Part shown: piece by piece, positions 34,448 to 41,383 of the stretch
Layout of the letters: the number at the start of each line of letters is the position of its first letter
Numbering within the stretch: the stretch's first letter is position 1
Source: Chthoniobacteraceae bacterium
GTDB lineage: Bacteria > Verrucomicrobiota > Verrucomicrobiia > Chthoniobacterales > Chthoniobacteraceae
NCBI GenBank assembly: GCA_947476255.1
Contig: CANJPY010000041.1
Coordinates: 1-41,383 of the forward strand
Reading direction: 5' to 3'
DNA: 41,383 nt
Notes under the pieces: model-generated
Told to the model about the DNA's origin: nothing
Database searches by the model: none
The model's input: only the letters and a program-made list of their open reading frames with translations
Translations under genes and position numbers: made by a program

Positions 34448-36730
34448 ATGAAAAGATGGATGTTCGCCCTCCTCTCCTTGCCTCTCCTCGCCTCCGCCGA
34501 GCTCATTGAGGCGGATTTCCTCATCGTCGGTGGCAACGAATCCGCCTGCGCCGCCGCCGCTCAGGCCGCGCGCCTCGGAGTCCAAAAAATCGTCCTCGTC
34601 AATGATATCGACTGGCTCGGCGGCCAGTTCAGCGCCGAAGGGGTAGGCTGCCCTGACGAATGGACCGTGGTCAACCACACCAAAACCCACTTCCCAAGAA
34701 GCGGCCTTTTTCTCGAAGTACTACGTCGCATCCGCGCGCACAATTCGAGCCGGTACGGAATAGCCTGCCCAGGCAACGCTTTTTGCGGAACCGAAACCAT
34801 TGAACCCGCCGCGGCCGAAGCCATTTTTGAAGAACTCTTAAAAACCCCAGTGACCGCCGGTGTCCTTCGCATCGAGCGCGGTTGGCAACCGCTGCGTGTG
34901 GATGTGCTGCAGGGCCGAATCACCGGAGTGGAGTTTGAACCCACCAAAGGCGGTCAAGAACGCTTGCAAGTGAAGGCGAAGCTCACTCTGGACGCCAGCG
35001 ATTGGGGAGATGTCATCCGTTTGAGTGGCGCCAAGTACGGCGCAGGCCCAGACTTAAAAGCCCGCTTCGGAGAAGCCAGCGCTCCAGAATCCTTTGACGA
35101 AGCCGGTATTCAGGAAATGAACCCCATCTCTTGGTGTATGGTCCTTCGCGAAACTGGAGGCAAGGATGCCACCATTCCCCGCCCGCCTTCCTACCATCCA
35201 GAGTCGTTCGCAGTCCTTGACAAACTGGCGCCCTGGGTGGACTCCGACATGAGCGGAGGGATTTATTCCCCAAGTGGCAACAGCCCCTACACCCACCGCC
35301 GTCTCGTCGACCGCTGGCATAACGGCTTCGCCCCCGGAACCGAGGCCACTTTTCTAAACTACCCCACGCAAGATTATCCTCTCTGCCAACTCCCCCAACG
35401 CGTGCTGGATGCCTTGGAGCAGTCCGAACCTGGAGCCTCCAAAAAAAACATCGTTACACTCACTCCTGCGCAGCGCCGCATCATCTTTGAAGACGTCAAA
35501 CAGCATACGCTCGGCATGCTCTACCACCTCCAAACCGCGGTGCACGAACGTGTCGGAGATTTCCCTCAATCCTTCCGCTACATGCAACTAACCGAGGAAT
35601 TTGGCACGCCAGACAGGCTCCCTCCAAAACCCTATGTCCGAGAAGGCCTGCGCCTCGAAGCGCTGTATATGCTTCGTGAACAGGATATTCGGGCCGCCAG
35701 CCGAGACCCCATGTGGGCCAAAGTCATCCCTCCAGACAGCGTCTTCGGTTTCCAATTCAACATCGACTTCCACCCCACGCGGCGTGGATTTCTCTCCTCC
35801 AACCGCAACGCAGCCTGGCGCAACATCCACACCCCCTCGCGAGGCTGGCACACCGATACAGACCGCTCCGCATTTCCCCTGCGGAGTCTCATTCCCATCG
35901 AAATGAACGGCTTGATCGGTGCCGGTAAAAACATCGGCGTGAGCAGCGTCGTGCAGTCCGCCATCCGCCTCCATGGGCAAATGATGCATGTGGGCCAGGC
36001 AGGTGCGACCCTCGCGGCCATGTGCCTGCGCGACGGGCTTCAGCCACGCGAGATCTCAGGCGATTTGGCAAAAATTCGCGACCTTCAACTACAGCTCGTC
36101 CGAGGCTCCGGGGGCCCGGGTGTCCTGTTGTTTCCCTGGCACGACCTGAACCCCGACGACCTCTACTTCGAAGCCATCAACATGCTCGCGGTACGCGGAA
36201 TCTGGCAGCCAGAACCGGACACTCTTTTCTTTAAACCCGACCAGCCCATGACTCGGCGTGAACTCGCCCGCATTCTCACCCGGTTATGCCGCGTCTTACC
36301 CGCCGCCAAAGACTGGCCAAGCTTAAAAAAACCTTTGTACAGCGATGTTTCCGTAGAAGATCCAGACAGAACAACCATCGAATCCATGAGCACATGGGGC
36401 GACTTCCCACCCGCGAGCGCGCAGTTTTCACCCGACACCATGGCCACAAGGGCCACCCTCAGCGACTGGCTCAAACGACTGCGCATGCCTGTGGCAAATA
36501 CCCTCGCAAACGAAGGCTCCCGCCCGCTCACCAGAGCTGAAGCCGCCCTGCATGTCTGGCGCGCACTACGCGGCCAAGCCGAGTGGCAGCCCCTGCCTGG
36601 AAAATGGTTGCAGCCTCACGGTGATTACGACGGCGATGGCATCCCCGACTACGACGATCCCCTTCCCTTTGACCGCGATAACTCCAACGTCCCTGACCGC
36701 CTCAAACAACCAGTTCAGGCACGCCCCTGA
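34448..36730 (+). CDS. Secreted FAD-dependent oxidoreductase with SLH-like repeats and Ca-binding tail
   Basis: A 760-residue exported protein. After a signal peptide (1-18) comes an FAD-binding region of the FAD_oxidored type: ADFLIVGGNESACAAAAQAARLG (dinucleotide fold), DWLGGQFSAEGVG, and a later block IGAGKNIGVSSVVQSAIRLHGQMMHVGQAG. The middle (about 580-715) looks like two or three S-layer-homology units (FFKPDQPMTRRELARILTRL, then YSDVSVEDPDRTT; FSPDTMATRATLSDWLKRL). The end (about 726-745) has the calcium-loop pattern DYDGDGIPDYDDP. It probably oxidises an unknown substrate at the cell surface. ATG 34448 is the first start that gives a signal peptide; the frame upstream is not coding. 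It diverges from the FGE-like pair. Confidence 0.85.
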   Translation: MKRWMFALLSLPLLASAELIEADFLIVGGNESACAAAAQAARLGVQKIVLVNDIDWLGGQFSAEGVGCPDEWTVVNHTKTHFPRSGLFLEVLRRIRAHNSSRYGIACPGNAFCGTETIEPAAAEAIFEELLKTPVTAGVLRIERGWQPLRVDVLQGRITGVEFEPTKGGQERLQVKAKLTLDASDWGDVIRLSGAKYGAGPDLKARFGEASAPESFDEAGIQEMNPISWCMVLRETGGKDATIPRPPSYHPESFAVLDKLAPWVDSDMSGGIYSPSGNSPYTHRRLVDRWHNGFAPGTEATFLNYPTQDYPLCQLPQRVLDALEQSEPGASKKNIVTLTPAQRRIIFEDVKQHTLGMLYHLQTAVHERVGDFPQSFRYMQLTEEFGTPDRLPPKPYVREGLRLEALYMLREQDIRAASRDPMWAKVIPPDSVFGFQFNIDFHPTRRGFLSSNRNAAWRNIHTPSRGWHTDTDRSAFPLRSLIPIEMNGLIGAGKNIGVSSVVQSAIRLHGQMMHVGQAGATLAAMCLRDGLQPREISGDLAKIRDLQLQLVRGSGGPGVLLFPWHDLNPDDLYFEAINMLAVRGIWQPEPDTLFFKPDQPMTRRELARILTRLCRVLPAAKDWPSLKKPLYSDVSVEDPDRTTIESMSTWGDFPPASAQFSPDTMATRATLSDWLKRLRMPVANTLANEGSRPLTRAEAALHVWRALRGQAEWQPLPGKWLQPHGDYDGDGIPDYDDPLPFDRDNSNVPDRLKQPVQARP

Positions 36731-36843
36731 GTTCCCTGTTGAACCCTTCTGGAAACGGCACTGGCCCCGCCCCTAGCGCCCCAAACCCCTTCGTTGATGC
36801 CCTCCCCCCCCACAGGCATACGCACCACCCCAACGCCGCTCAG

Positions 36844-37287
36844 TCAAGGATCAATAGGGCGCGTCCGAAGCACACGCGCAGAATCGTCGTACAGAACCTC
36901 GTATGCCAGACTCTCGCCGCTAAAATACCCTTCAGCAGGCATCGCAGCCACCTCCCACACGCCGGCTGTCAACAAATCCGCGGTTCCATGGGCAAGCGCC
37001 CGTCCAGCCCTCGCTCCCTTGCTGTACCCTTGCACAAAACGGTACACATCCACCCGCCTGTGGTGAACCCATCGCGTGCTGCTAGGCACCCCAAGCTCAG
37101 CGAGGACATCCCGCCTTGGAGTCCCAACCTCCAGCACGTCCAGATTCTTCTTACCTGGCTGCTCAATCGCCATAGAAACCGCACACCCAGACAACACTAG
37201 CGCACCGGCACTCACCACGACGGCCCTCCGCAGTGCTGCCGACTGCCATAATCTACGTACATAAACTCGGAGGGAATTCGCGTTCAT
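36844..37287 (-). CDS. Small lipoprotein, BamE/SmpA-like
   Basis: A 147-residue protein with a long basic N-region, a hydrophobic segment and the lipobox LVLSGC (lipidated Cys35), so it is likely anchored in the outer or inner membrane. The mature part has DVLEVGTPRRDVLAELGVPSS and VDVYRFVQG, similar in pattern to the BamE/SmpA-type fold (helix with G-x-x-R-x-x-V, then beta strands). It is not a close BamE, since it has an extra Ala/Gly-rich stretch and a VLRTRP ending. It stands alone, convergent with the FAD oxidoreductase gene. The role is unknown; envelope assembly is only suggested by the fold. Confidence 0.65.
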   Translation of the reverse strand: MNANSLRVYVRRLWQSAALRRAVVVSAGALVLSGCAVSMAIEQPGKKNLDVLEVGTPRRDVLAELGVPSSTRWVHHRRVDVYRFVQGYSKGARAGRALAHGTADLLTAGVWEVAAMPAEGYFSGESLAYEVLYDDSARVLRTRPIDP

Positions 37288-37541
37288 CTCTGCATTTCTG
37301 GGGGGGAGAAACCACTAGTCTCACATCTTTAAATTCCAAACAGAGCAAATTTTCCACTATTAGCTCTCCATCTTCGGCAATTGTTTGCGAGCTCGTACAT
37401 CCAAAAAAGGCAGACTCGCTCCAAACAAAAAAGGAATATTCATCGGTGAGGAGACGATGTGTATTTGGAGGCCATTTGCTCGCTCAAGTGCGTGGCGCGA
37501 ATGGCGGGGGACATTGAAATGGGGCGTGTAAAATACAGGGT

Positions 37542-37664
37542 TCAAGGGGCGCGCATATTCGGCAATCCGCTGACGGAAAGCATCAACGCTCCATGCGCAA
37601 GAATGATCATGAGCAACCACAGCAGGATGCGGTTGACCCTCCCCTTGGGAAGTGCCCTCCCCAT
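37542..37664 (-). CDS. Possible 40-residue single-helix membrane peptide
   Basis: The frame from ATG 37664 encodes a basic start (MGRALPKGRVNR), one strongly hydrophobic helix (ILLWLLMIILAHGALMLSV) and a short tail. GGGG lies 3-6 bases before the ATG, a poor ribosome site. It could be a small membrane protein, the fragment of a larger lost membrane gene, or chance. No partner gene follows. Confidence 0.2.
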   Translation of the reverse strand: MGRALPKGRVNRILLWLLMIILAHGALMLSVSGLPNMRAP

Positions 37665-37726
37665 AGCCCCTGCGCCGGACTCCATGACTCATAGCAAATC
37701 TTGAAGAAAACTGGCCTTTCTCTCCC

Positions 37727-37804
37727 GGGACCGCTGAGCCCCAGCTCCGCTTTGACGCTCCAAAAACTCAGATAGTCATTGCGGAGCCGGGGCTCCGCGG
37801 TCCC
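37727..37804. repeat. Fold-back element with 24-bp arms
   Basis: Bases 37727-37750 and 37781-37804 are reverse complements at 22 of 24 positions (GGGACCGC and GAGCCCC blocks), with a 30-base spacer. The arms are very GC-rich in an AT-richer context. Probably a dispersed extragenic repeat at the boundary of the sugar gene group. There is no T-tract, and no protein-coding support for the frames across it. Confidence 0.7.
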
Positions 37805-37997
37805 AGGTGCTGAGGTCTTTGAATCATCCATAAACCTAAAAGAGATGGTATCAAAACCTAGTTTGAGGACAACCAAGCAGAACAATCCGTCAGTTTGAGA
37901 AGACTTTTCCGAAACCGATTTCAAAGAATCCTCGAGTATCCACTGAATCCCAGCCTCCAAATTGCCGATCGCCTCCCGAACCAGAACCAAGCGAAGT

Positions 37998-39104
37998 ATG
38001 GTTGAAAAACTGATCCACGTTACAGAACCCACGCTGCCCCCTCTGGAAGACTTCGTTCCCTACCTCGAAAAAATCTGGAAAAGCAAAGTCCTCACCAATG
38101 GCGGCCCATTTCACCAACAATTGGAAGCCGCACTCTGTGAATTTCTAGAGGTCAAATACATCTGCCTTTTTGCCAACGCGACCATCGCCCTCGTCACTGC
38201 GCTCCAGTCTTTGCGCATCACAGGCGAGGTCATCACCACACCCTACTCCTTTGTGGCGACCACCCATTCCCTTCTTTGGAACGGTATCAAACCCGTTTTT
38301 AACGATATCTGCCCGCACAACCTCAATCTTGATGCCTCAAAAATCGAATCGCTTATCACGCCCCAAACCACCGCTATCATGCCCGTCCATTGTTACGGAA
38401 CTCCATGCGATGTGGATGCAATCCAGAAAATAGCGGATGAATACAACCTCAAGGTCATCTATGACGCCGCCCACGCCTTCGGCGTTAAAAGACGCCAAGA
38501 AAGCATCTTAAACTTTGGCGACCTTTCTATCTTAAGTTTTCACGCCACCAAAGTCTTCAACACCTTCGAAGGCGGTGCAATCATCTGTCAGGATAAAAAA
38601 ACAAAAGAACGCATCGATCACCTTAAGAATTTTGGAATCATAAACCAAACCCAGGTCGTCGCCCCCGGCATCAACGGAAAAATGAGCGAAATCAATGCCG
38701 CATTCGGCATGCTCCAATTAAATGGATATGCAAACGCCCGCGAAAAACGAAAGGAAATCGACCGCCTTTACCGCAAAAAACTAGAGGGCATCCAAGGCGT
38801 GTCTTGTCTGCCGCCTCCCTGCGAAAGCACCCCCAATTACGGTTATTTTCCAATTCTCGTAGGGCCCCAGTACCCCCTGCGCCGTGACGCACTTTTCCAA
38901 AAACTCGCAGACAATCACATCCATGCGCGCAGATACTTTTACCCCCTGATATCGCACTTCCCCATGTATCGCAACCTCCTCTCTGCGGCTGACTCCAACC
39001 TCCCAGTCGCAGTCAAGGCCGCCAACGAGATCCTGTGCCTTCCCCTCTATCCTGAACTGCTCCCGAGCGATGTCGAAAAAATAACGAACCTGATTATCAA
39101 TTGA
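37998..39104 (+). CDS. DegT/DnrJ/EryC1/StrS-family sugar aminotransferase
   Basis: A 368-residue PLP enzyme that transfers an amino group to a nucleotide-linked keto sugar, giving an amino-deoxy sugar for surface polysaccharide. PLP residues are visible: Asp156 (YDAAHAFG) and Lys185 (SFHATKVFNTFEGG). The FANATIALVTALQSL, TPYSFVATTHSLLW and PVHCYGTPCDVD blocks and the C-terminal YFPL...PLYPEL are typical. It resembles dTDP-4-keto-6-deoxyhexose transaminases of the VioA/FdtB kind, but the exact sugar cannot be told from sequence alone. ATG 37998 fits the family N-terminus better than the codon at 37962. A WbqC gene follows after 1 base. Confidence 0.92.
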   Translation: MVEKLIHVTEPTLPPLEDFVPYLEKIWKSKVLTNGGPFHQQLEAALCEFLEVKYICLFANATIALVTALQSLRITGEVITTPYSFVATTHSLLWNGIKPVFNDICPHNLNLDASKIESLITPQTTAIMPVHCYGTPCDVDAIQKIADEYNLKVIYDAAHAFGVKRRQESILNFGDLSILSFHATKVFNTFEGGAIICQDKKTKERIDHLKNFGIINQTQVVAPGINGKMSEINAAFGMLQLNGYANAREKRKEIDRLYRKKLEGIQGVSCLPPPCESTPNYGYFPILVGPQYPLRRDALFQKLADNHIHARRYFYPLISHFPMYRNLLSAADSNLPVAVKAANEILCLPLYPELLPSDVEKITNLIIN

Positions 39105-39105
39105 A

Positions 39106-39804
39106 ATGAAAACAGCAATCATGCAGCCGTATTTATTTCCCTATATTGGATACTTTCAACTCATTCATGCCGTCGATCTTTTTGTATGCTGCGACAACAT
39201 GCAATACACAAAAAAGGGCTGGATAAACCGCAACCGTTACCTGGCTTTTGACAGAGAAGAAACATTCACGCTTCCACTTCAGGATGCCCCTCAAAAAAGC
39301 CATATCATGGAGCGTACAATCGCCTCGAGTTTTCAACCCAAAACATTGATTGCAAAACTCGAGAGAAACTACAAAAAAAGCAGCCACTTCCTCGAGAATT
39401 TTGAACTCATTCAAAACATTCTTTCCCAGCAAGAAACAAGCCTTCTTAAATTCACGTTAAATTCCCTTACGCAAGTCTGCCGTTATCTCGGCATTCAAAC
39501 CAAATTCCGGACCACTTCTGAAATCCCCATTGATCACACCAAAACCAAGGAGGACAAAGTAATCGCCATGTGCAGCGCTTTGGAAACAAAAAAATACATA
39601 AACTCAAGCGGTGGACGAGCCCTGTATTCACAAGATAACTTCCAAAAACACGGAATCTCCCTTGGCTTTTTAATCCCGCATGAATTTAAATATCAACAAT
39701 TCAACAATAAATTCATTCCCTGGCTCTCAATCGTGGACGTATTAATGTTTAATTCCGTGGACCGAATCAAACAACAACTGAATTGCTTCGACATCACCCA
39801 ATAG
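39106..39804 (+). CDS. WbqC-like family protein
   Basis: A 232-residue protein of the WbqC family, found in O-antigen and amino-sugar gene groups and thought to modify sugars or provide their acyl groups; the precise reaction is not established. Family features are the opening MKTAIMQPYLFPYIGYFQLI, VCCDNMQYTKKGWINRNRYL (about 27-46), an NSLTQVCRYLGI helix, and the ending FNNKFIPWLSIVDVLMFNS. It begins 1 base after the aminotransferase stop, so the two are translated from one message and probably act on the same sugar. Its codons are visibly AT-richer than those of the housekeeping genes, which suggests transfer. Confidence 0.93.
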   Translation: MKTAIMQPYLFPYIGYFQLIHAVDLFVCCDNMQYTKKGWINRNRYLAFDREETFTLPLQDAPQKSHIMERTIASSFQPKTLIAKLERNYKKSSHFLENFELIQNILSQQETSLLKFTLNSLTQVCRYLGIQTKFRTTSEIPIDHTKTKEDKVIAMCSALETKKYINSSGGRALYSQDNFQKHGISLGFLIPHEFKYQQFNNKFIPWLSIVDVLMFNSVDRIKQQLNCFDITQ

Positions 39805-39860
39805 CCGCCGTCCTGAATCCACCGATGCACTTGCCCCCCCTCTAGCCCTTCTTTTCCACC

Positions 39861-40655
39861 ATGACAAAGCACACCAGCCTTTTTGTGAACTGTTTTGAAC
39901 GAGACTACCGACAGGTTCTTTCACCGGGGTTTATGTTTCGCAAGGCAGCCCAGTTCCGCTATCCCTTTGCCCGCTCGGTGGTCACCATCAACAACGTACA
40001 GGACCGCAAAGACGCGCTGAAGCTGGCGGGTCACGCCGTTGAGCGAGGGGAAATCACGGAGTTCTTAGAGGTCGAAAAAAGTCTGCCAGAGGCGTTGGAA
40101 ATTTGCGGAATCAAACCAAGGCACCTGGGGAAAGTACGACATTATCTGGATTTTGCCCTCGTCGCAGTCGTACGGGCGGCGCCGGGTTTTCTTCTTTCGT
40201 GTTGTGCGGAAGTGGATCTCCTTGAAGCCGCCGACTGGATCACGCCCGCGCTTGAAAAACTACAAAGCGCTCCCAGATACCTTGTCGCAAATCCCGCATG
40301 GGGGACGCATCCTGAGGCCGTGGAGCGGGAAGCTATCTCCAAAGACGGGGACTATTGGGTGGGGCATGGATTTTCGGACCAATGCTTTCTCGTGGATGCG
40401 GCACGTCTTGCCCAGAAAGTTTACGGTTTTGAGCATGCCTCGGGCTCTCGGTATCCCCTCTCTGGCTTGGGAGCTGTTTTTGAACAACGGGTGGACGCGT
40501 ACATGCGGCATGCGGGTCTGCTGCGCTTGACGGATCCGCGGGTTCGTTACGCTCACAGAGGACCGGAAGGTGCCGGATATCCCGAATTGCCACTGTGGAG
40601 GCGGATCCAACGGAAAATAAAAACCTTTTACCCCGAGCTCCGAAGCGCTGGCTAG
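39861..40655 (+). CDS. Protein of unknown function, possible glycosyltransferase
   Basis: I do not recognise a specific family for this 264-residue protein. It opens TSLFVNCFERDYRQVLSPGF and has an acidic motif CAEVDLLEAADWITPAL (about 115-131), where a GT-A glycosyltransferase would carry D-x-D. VANPAWGTHP and GFSDQCFLVDAARLAQ lie later, and the C-terminus is basic (RRIQRKIKTF). There is no signal peptide or membrane helix. The order of these blocks and the position after aminotransferase and WbqC suggest a nucleotide-sugar-using transferase, but this is inferred from context. It starts 56 bases after WbqC and is GC-richer than that gene, so it may belong to a different stratum. Confidence 0.6.
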   Translation: MTKHTSLFVNCFERDYRQVLSPGFMFRKAAQFRYPFARSVVTINNVQDRKDALKLAGHAVERGEITEFLEVEKSLPEALEICGIKPRHLGKVRHYLDFALVAVVRAAPGFLLSCCAEVDLLEAADWITPALEKLQSAPRYLVANPAWGTHPEAVEREAISKDGDYWVGHGFSDQCFLVDAARLAQKVYGFEHASGSRYPLSGLGAVFEQRVDAYMRHAGLLRLTDPRVRYAHRGPEGAGYPELPLWRRIQRKIKTFYPELRSAG

Positions 40656-40784
40656 TTCCGGCATATTTTTTGAAATCCGCATCCCACGGGATAAAACCCT
40701 GCGCTGGAACTCGAACTAGACGCCGCTGATTTCCGCCACAAGGCCGGGTTCATTTTCACGCGCCTGTTTGACCAAAACCAACCA

Positions 40785-41231
40785 TCATTTTAAGAGGCAC
40801 TGCCCTCGACTTAGATCCTCTGAGAGCCGGTTCACGGCTTCTACGATGGCTAAATCTAGAACCTTCCCGCTCAGTACCCAGTCGAAACTTGAAGCCCCTA
40901 AAAAACTGGCGCTGACGAATTCCCGATCCGTGAAATAGAACTGCCCTGCGCCTTGGACTGAATGCACAACCTCACGCGTGGAGGCATTTATGACGTTAAG
41001 GTTTACCTTTGCATAGGCGACTTGGTTGGAACTGGCTGCCAAGAGCCGCCACAGCATCCAGCCAAAGGTTTCCTTTCGCCCAAATTCAATAATATCACCC
41101 GAAACGATGTATTTCGTGAAATTTGGCGCATTGGTGGGCTGCCCTTGAGTCGTCGACTTCGAGAGATCGGTGGCGTTGGAGTGACTCTCTTGGATATGGA
41201 AGTTTCTAGTTTGCTGAAGATGCGAGAGCAA
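40785..41231 (-). CDS. CsgG-like protein, 5' end unresolved
   Basis: The C-terminal part of a CsgG-type protein (curli-secretion-pore/lipoprotein family): KYIVSGDIIEFG, then AYAKVNLNVINASTREVVHSVQG and DWVLSGKVLDLAIVEAVNRL. The first usable start is TTG 41231, but coding sense continues upstream in frame (SREKRALIQGQARAILLSHLQ) to about 41325, where a TGA blocks it. So the real N-terminus, with the expected signal peptide and lipobox, is missing or lies in another frame. Either a frameshift near 41325 or a truncated gene is likely. The window ends 58 bases beyond that point. Confidence 0.6.
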   Translation of the reverse strand: MLSHLQQTRNFHIQESHSNATDLSKSTTQGQPTNAPNFTKYIVSGDIIEFGRKETFGWMLWRLLAASSNQVAYAKVNLNVINASTREVVHSVQGAGQFYFTDREFVSASFLGASSFDWVLSGKVLDLAIVEAVNRLSEDLSRGQCLLK

Positions 41232-41383
41232 AATGGCGCGTGCCTGCCCCTGAATCAGGGCTCTTTTTTCTCGAGAGCTAAGAGGCTTGGAATAAACGAC
41301 GGAAATTCCCGATAGACAAAAACGTCACTTTTTGCTGTGTTGGTTTGGGATGAAACCAATATCAGCCCCCTCTTTCGCAACAG

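Larger units (their letters stand above)
37288..37997. other. AT-richer intergenic region before the sugar gene group
   Basis: About 700 bp without a solid gene. Bases 37290-37480 are AT-rich and could hold the promoter of the reverse lipoprotein gene. A very small hydrophobic frame (37542-37664, minus) and a fold-back repeat (37727-37804) are listed separately. The remaining sequence up to ATG 37998 shows no clear promoter. Confidence 0.4.

Noticed and set aside
37360..37692. 110-codon reverse frame before the sugar gene group
   Set aside because: No domain or clear start signal, and it overlaps a better-composed small hydrophobic frame; I could not support it as a gene.
1..41383. tRNA, rRNA genes, riboswitches, CRISPR arrays or an origin
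   Set aside because: I scanned the spacers and saw no cloverleaf with a GGTTC-type arm, no conserved rRNA blocks, no regular spacer-repeat array and no DnaA-box cluster; a covariance-model search would be decisive.

Overview
The window looks like a chromosomal segment of a member of the Verrucomicrobiota (PVC superphylum). The evidence is a set of families concentrated in Verrucomicrobia and Planctomycetes: a PSCyt1-DUF1549-LamG-DUF1553 protein paired with a Tat-exported DUF1501 protein, a PVC-type membrane-bound dehydrogenase fused to a c-type haem domain, a secreted sulfatase, and two DNRLRE/Ig/formylglycine-generating-enzyme-like surface proteins. Spurious reading frames over inverted repeats of the type seen at the left end are also common in these genomes. 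No plasmid, phage, CRISPR, rRNA or tRNA gene was found. Almost no gene has a Shine-Dalgarno sequence at the usual distance.

Left part (1-15.9 kb). A cluster of palindromes (20-371) precedes a two-component system: a membrane histidine kinase whose last domain is broken by a one-base frameshift, then a NarL-type response regulator. After a gene-poor stretch comes the catabolic block: PSCyt1/DUF1553 and DUF1501 in one operon, a divergent sulfatase with a small gene just upstream of it, the dehydrogenase/haem protein, and a secreted hydrolase with Ig-like domains. The two forward units (3505 and 10742) carry a nearly identical 25-bp dyad element, TGTCGG-N8-CCGACA, each at the same distance from a -10-like hexamer. 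This is the best candidate for an undescribed regulatory system here. A frameshifted remnant of a VapB-like antitoxin lies at 15.6-15.8 kb without its toxin.

Middle part (16-30 kb). This is mostly housekeeping: aconitase (acnA), a DedA-family membrane protein followed closely by recF, a SWIM-SNF2 helicase, citramalate synthase (cimA), a lipase-maturation-factor-like membrane protein, a small ParB-fold protein, and a SulP anion transporter fused to STAS and cyclic-nucleotide-binding domains.

Right part (30-41.4 kb). Two tandem paralogous secreted proteins end in FGE/C-type-lectin-like domains that lack the catalytic cysteines; one contains a Trp/Tyr-rich 15-bp tandem repeat. Divergent from them is a secreted FAD-dependent oxidoreductase with SLH-like repeats and a Ca-binding tail. 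Then come a BamE-like lipoprotein, a fold-back repeat, and a visibly AT-richer surface-sugar group (DegT/DnrJ aminotransferase, WbqC, an unassigned possible glycosyltransferase). The window ends in a CsgG-like gene without a normal start codon.
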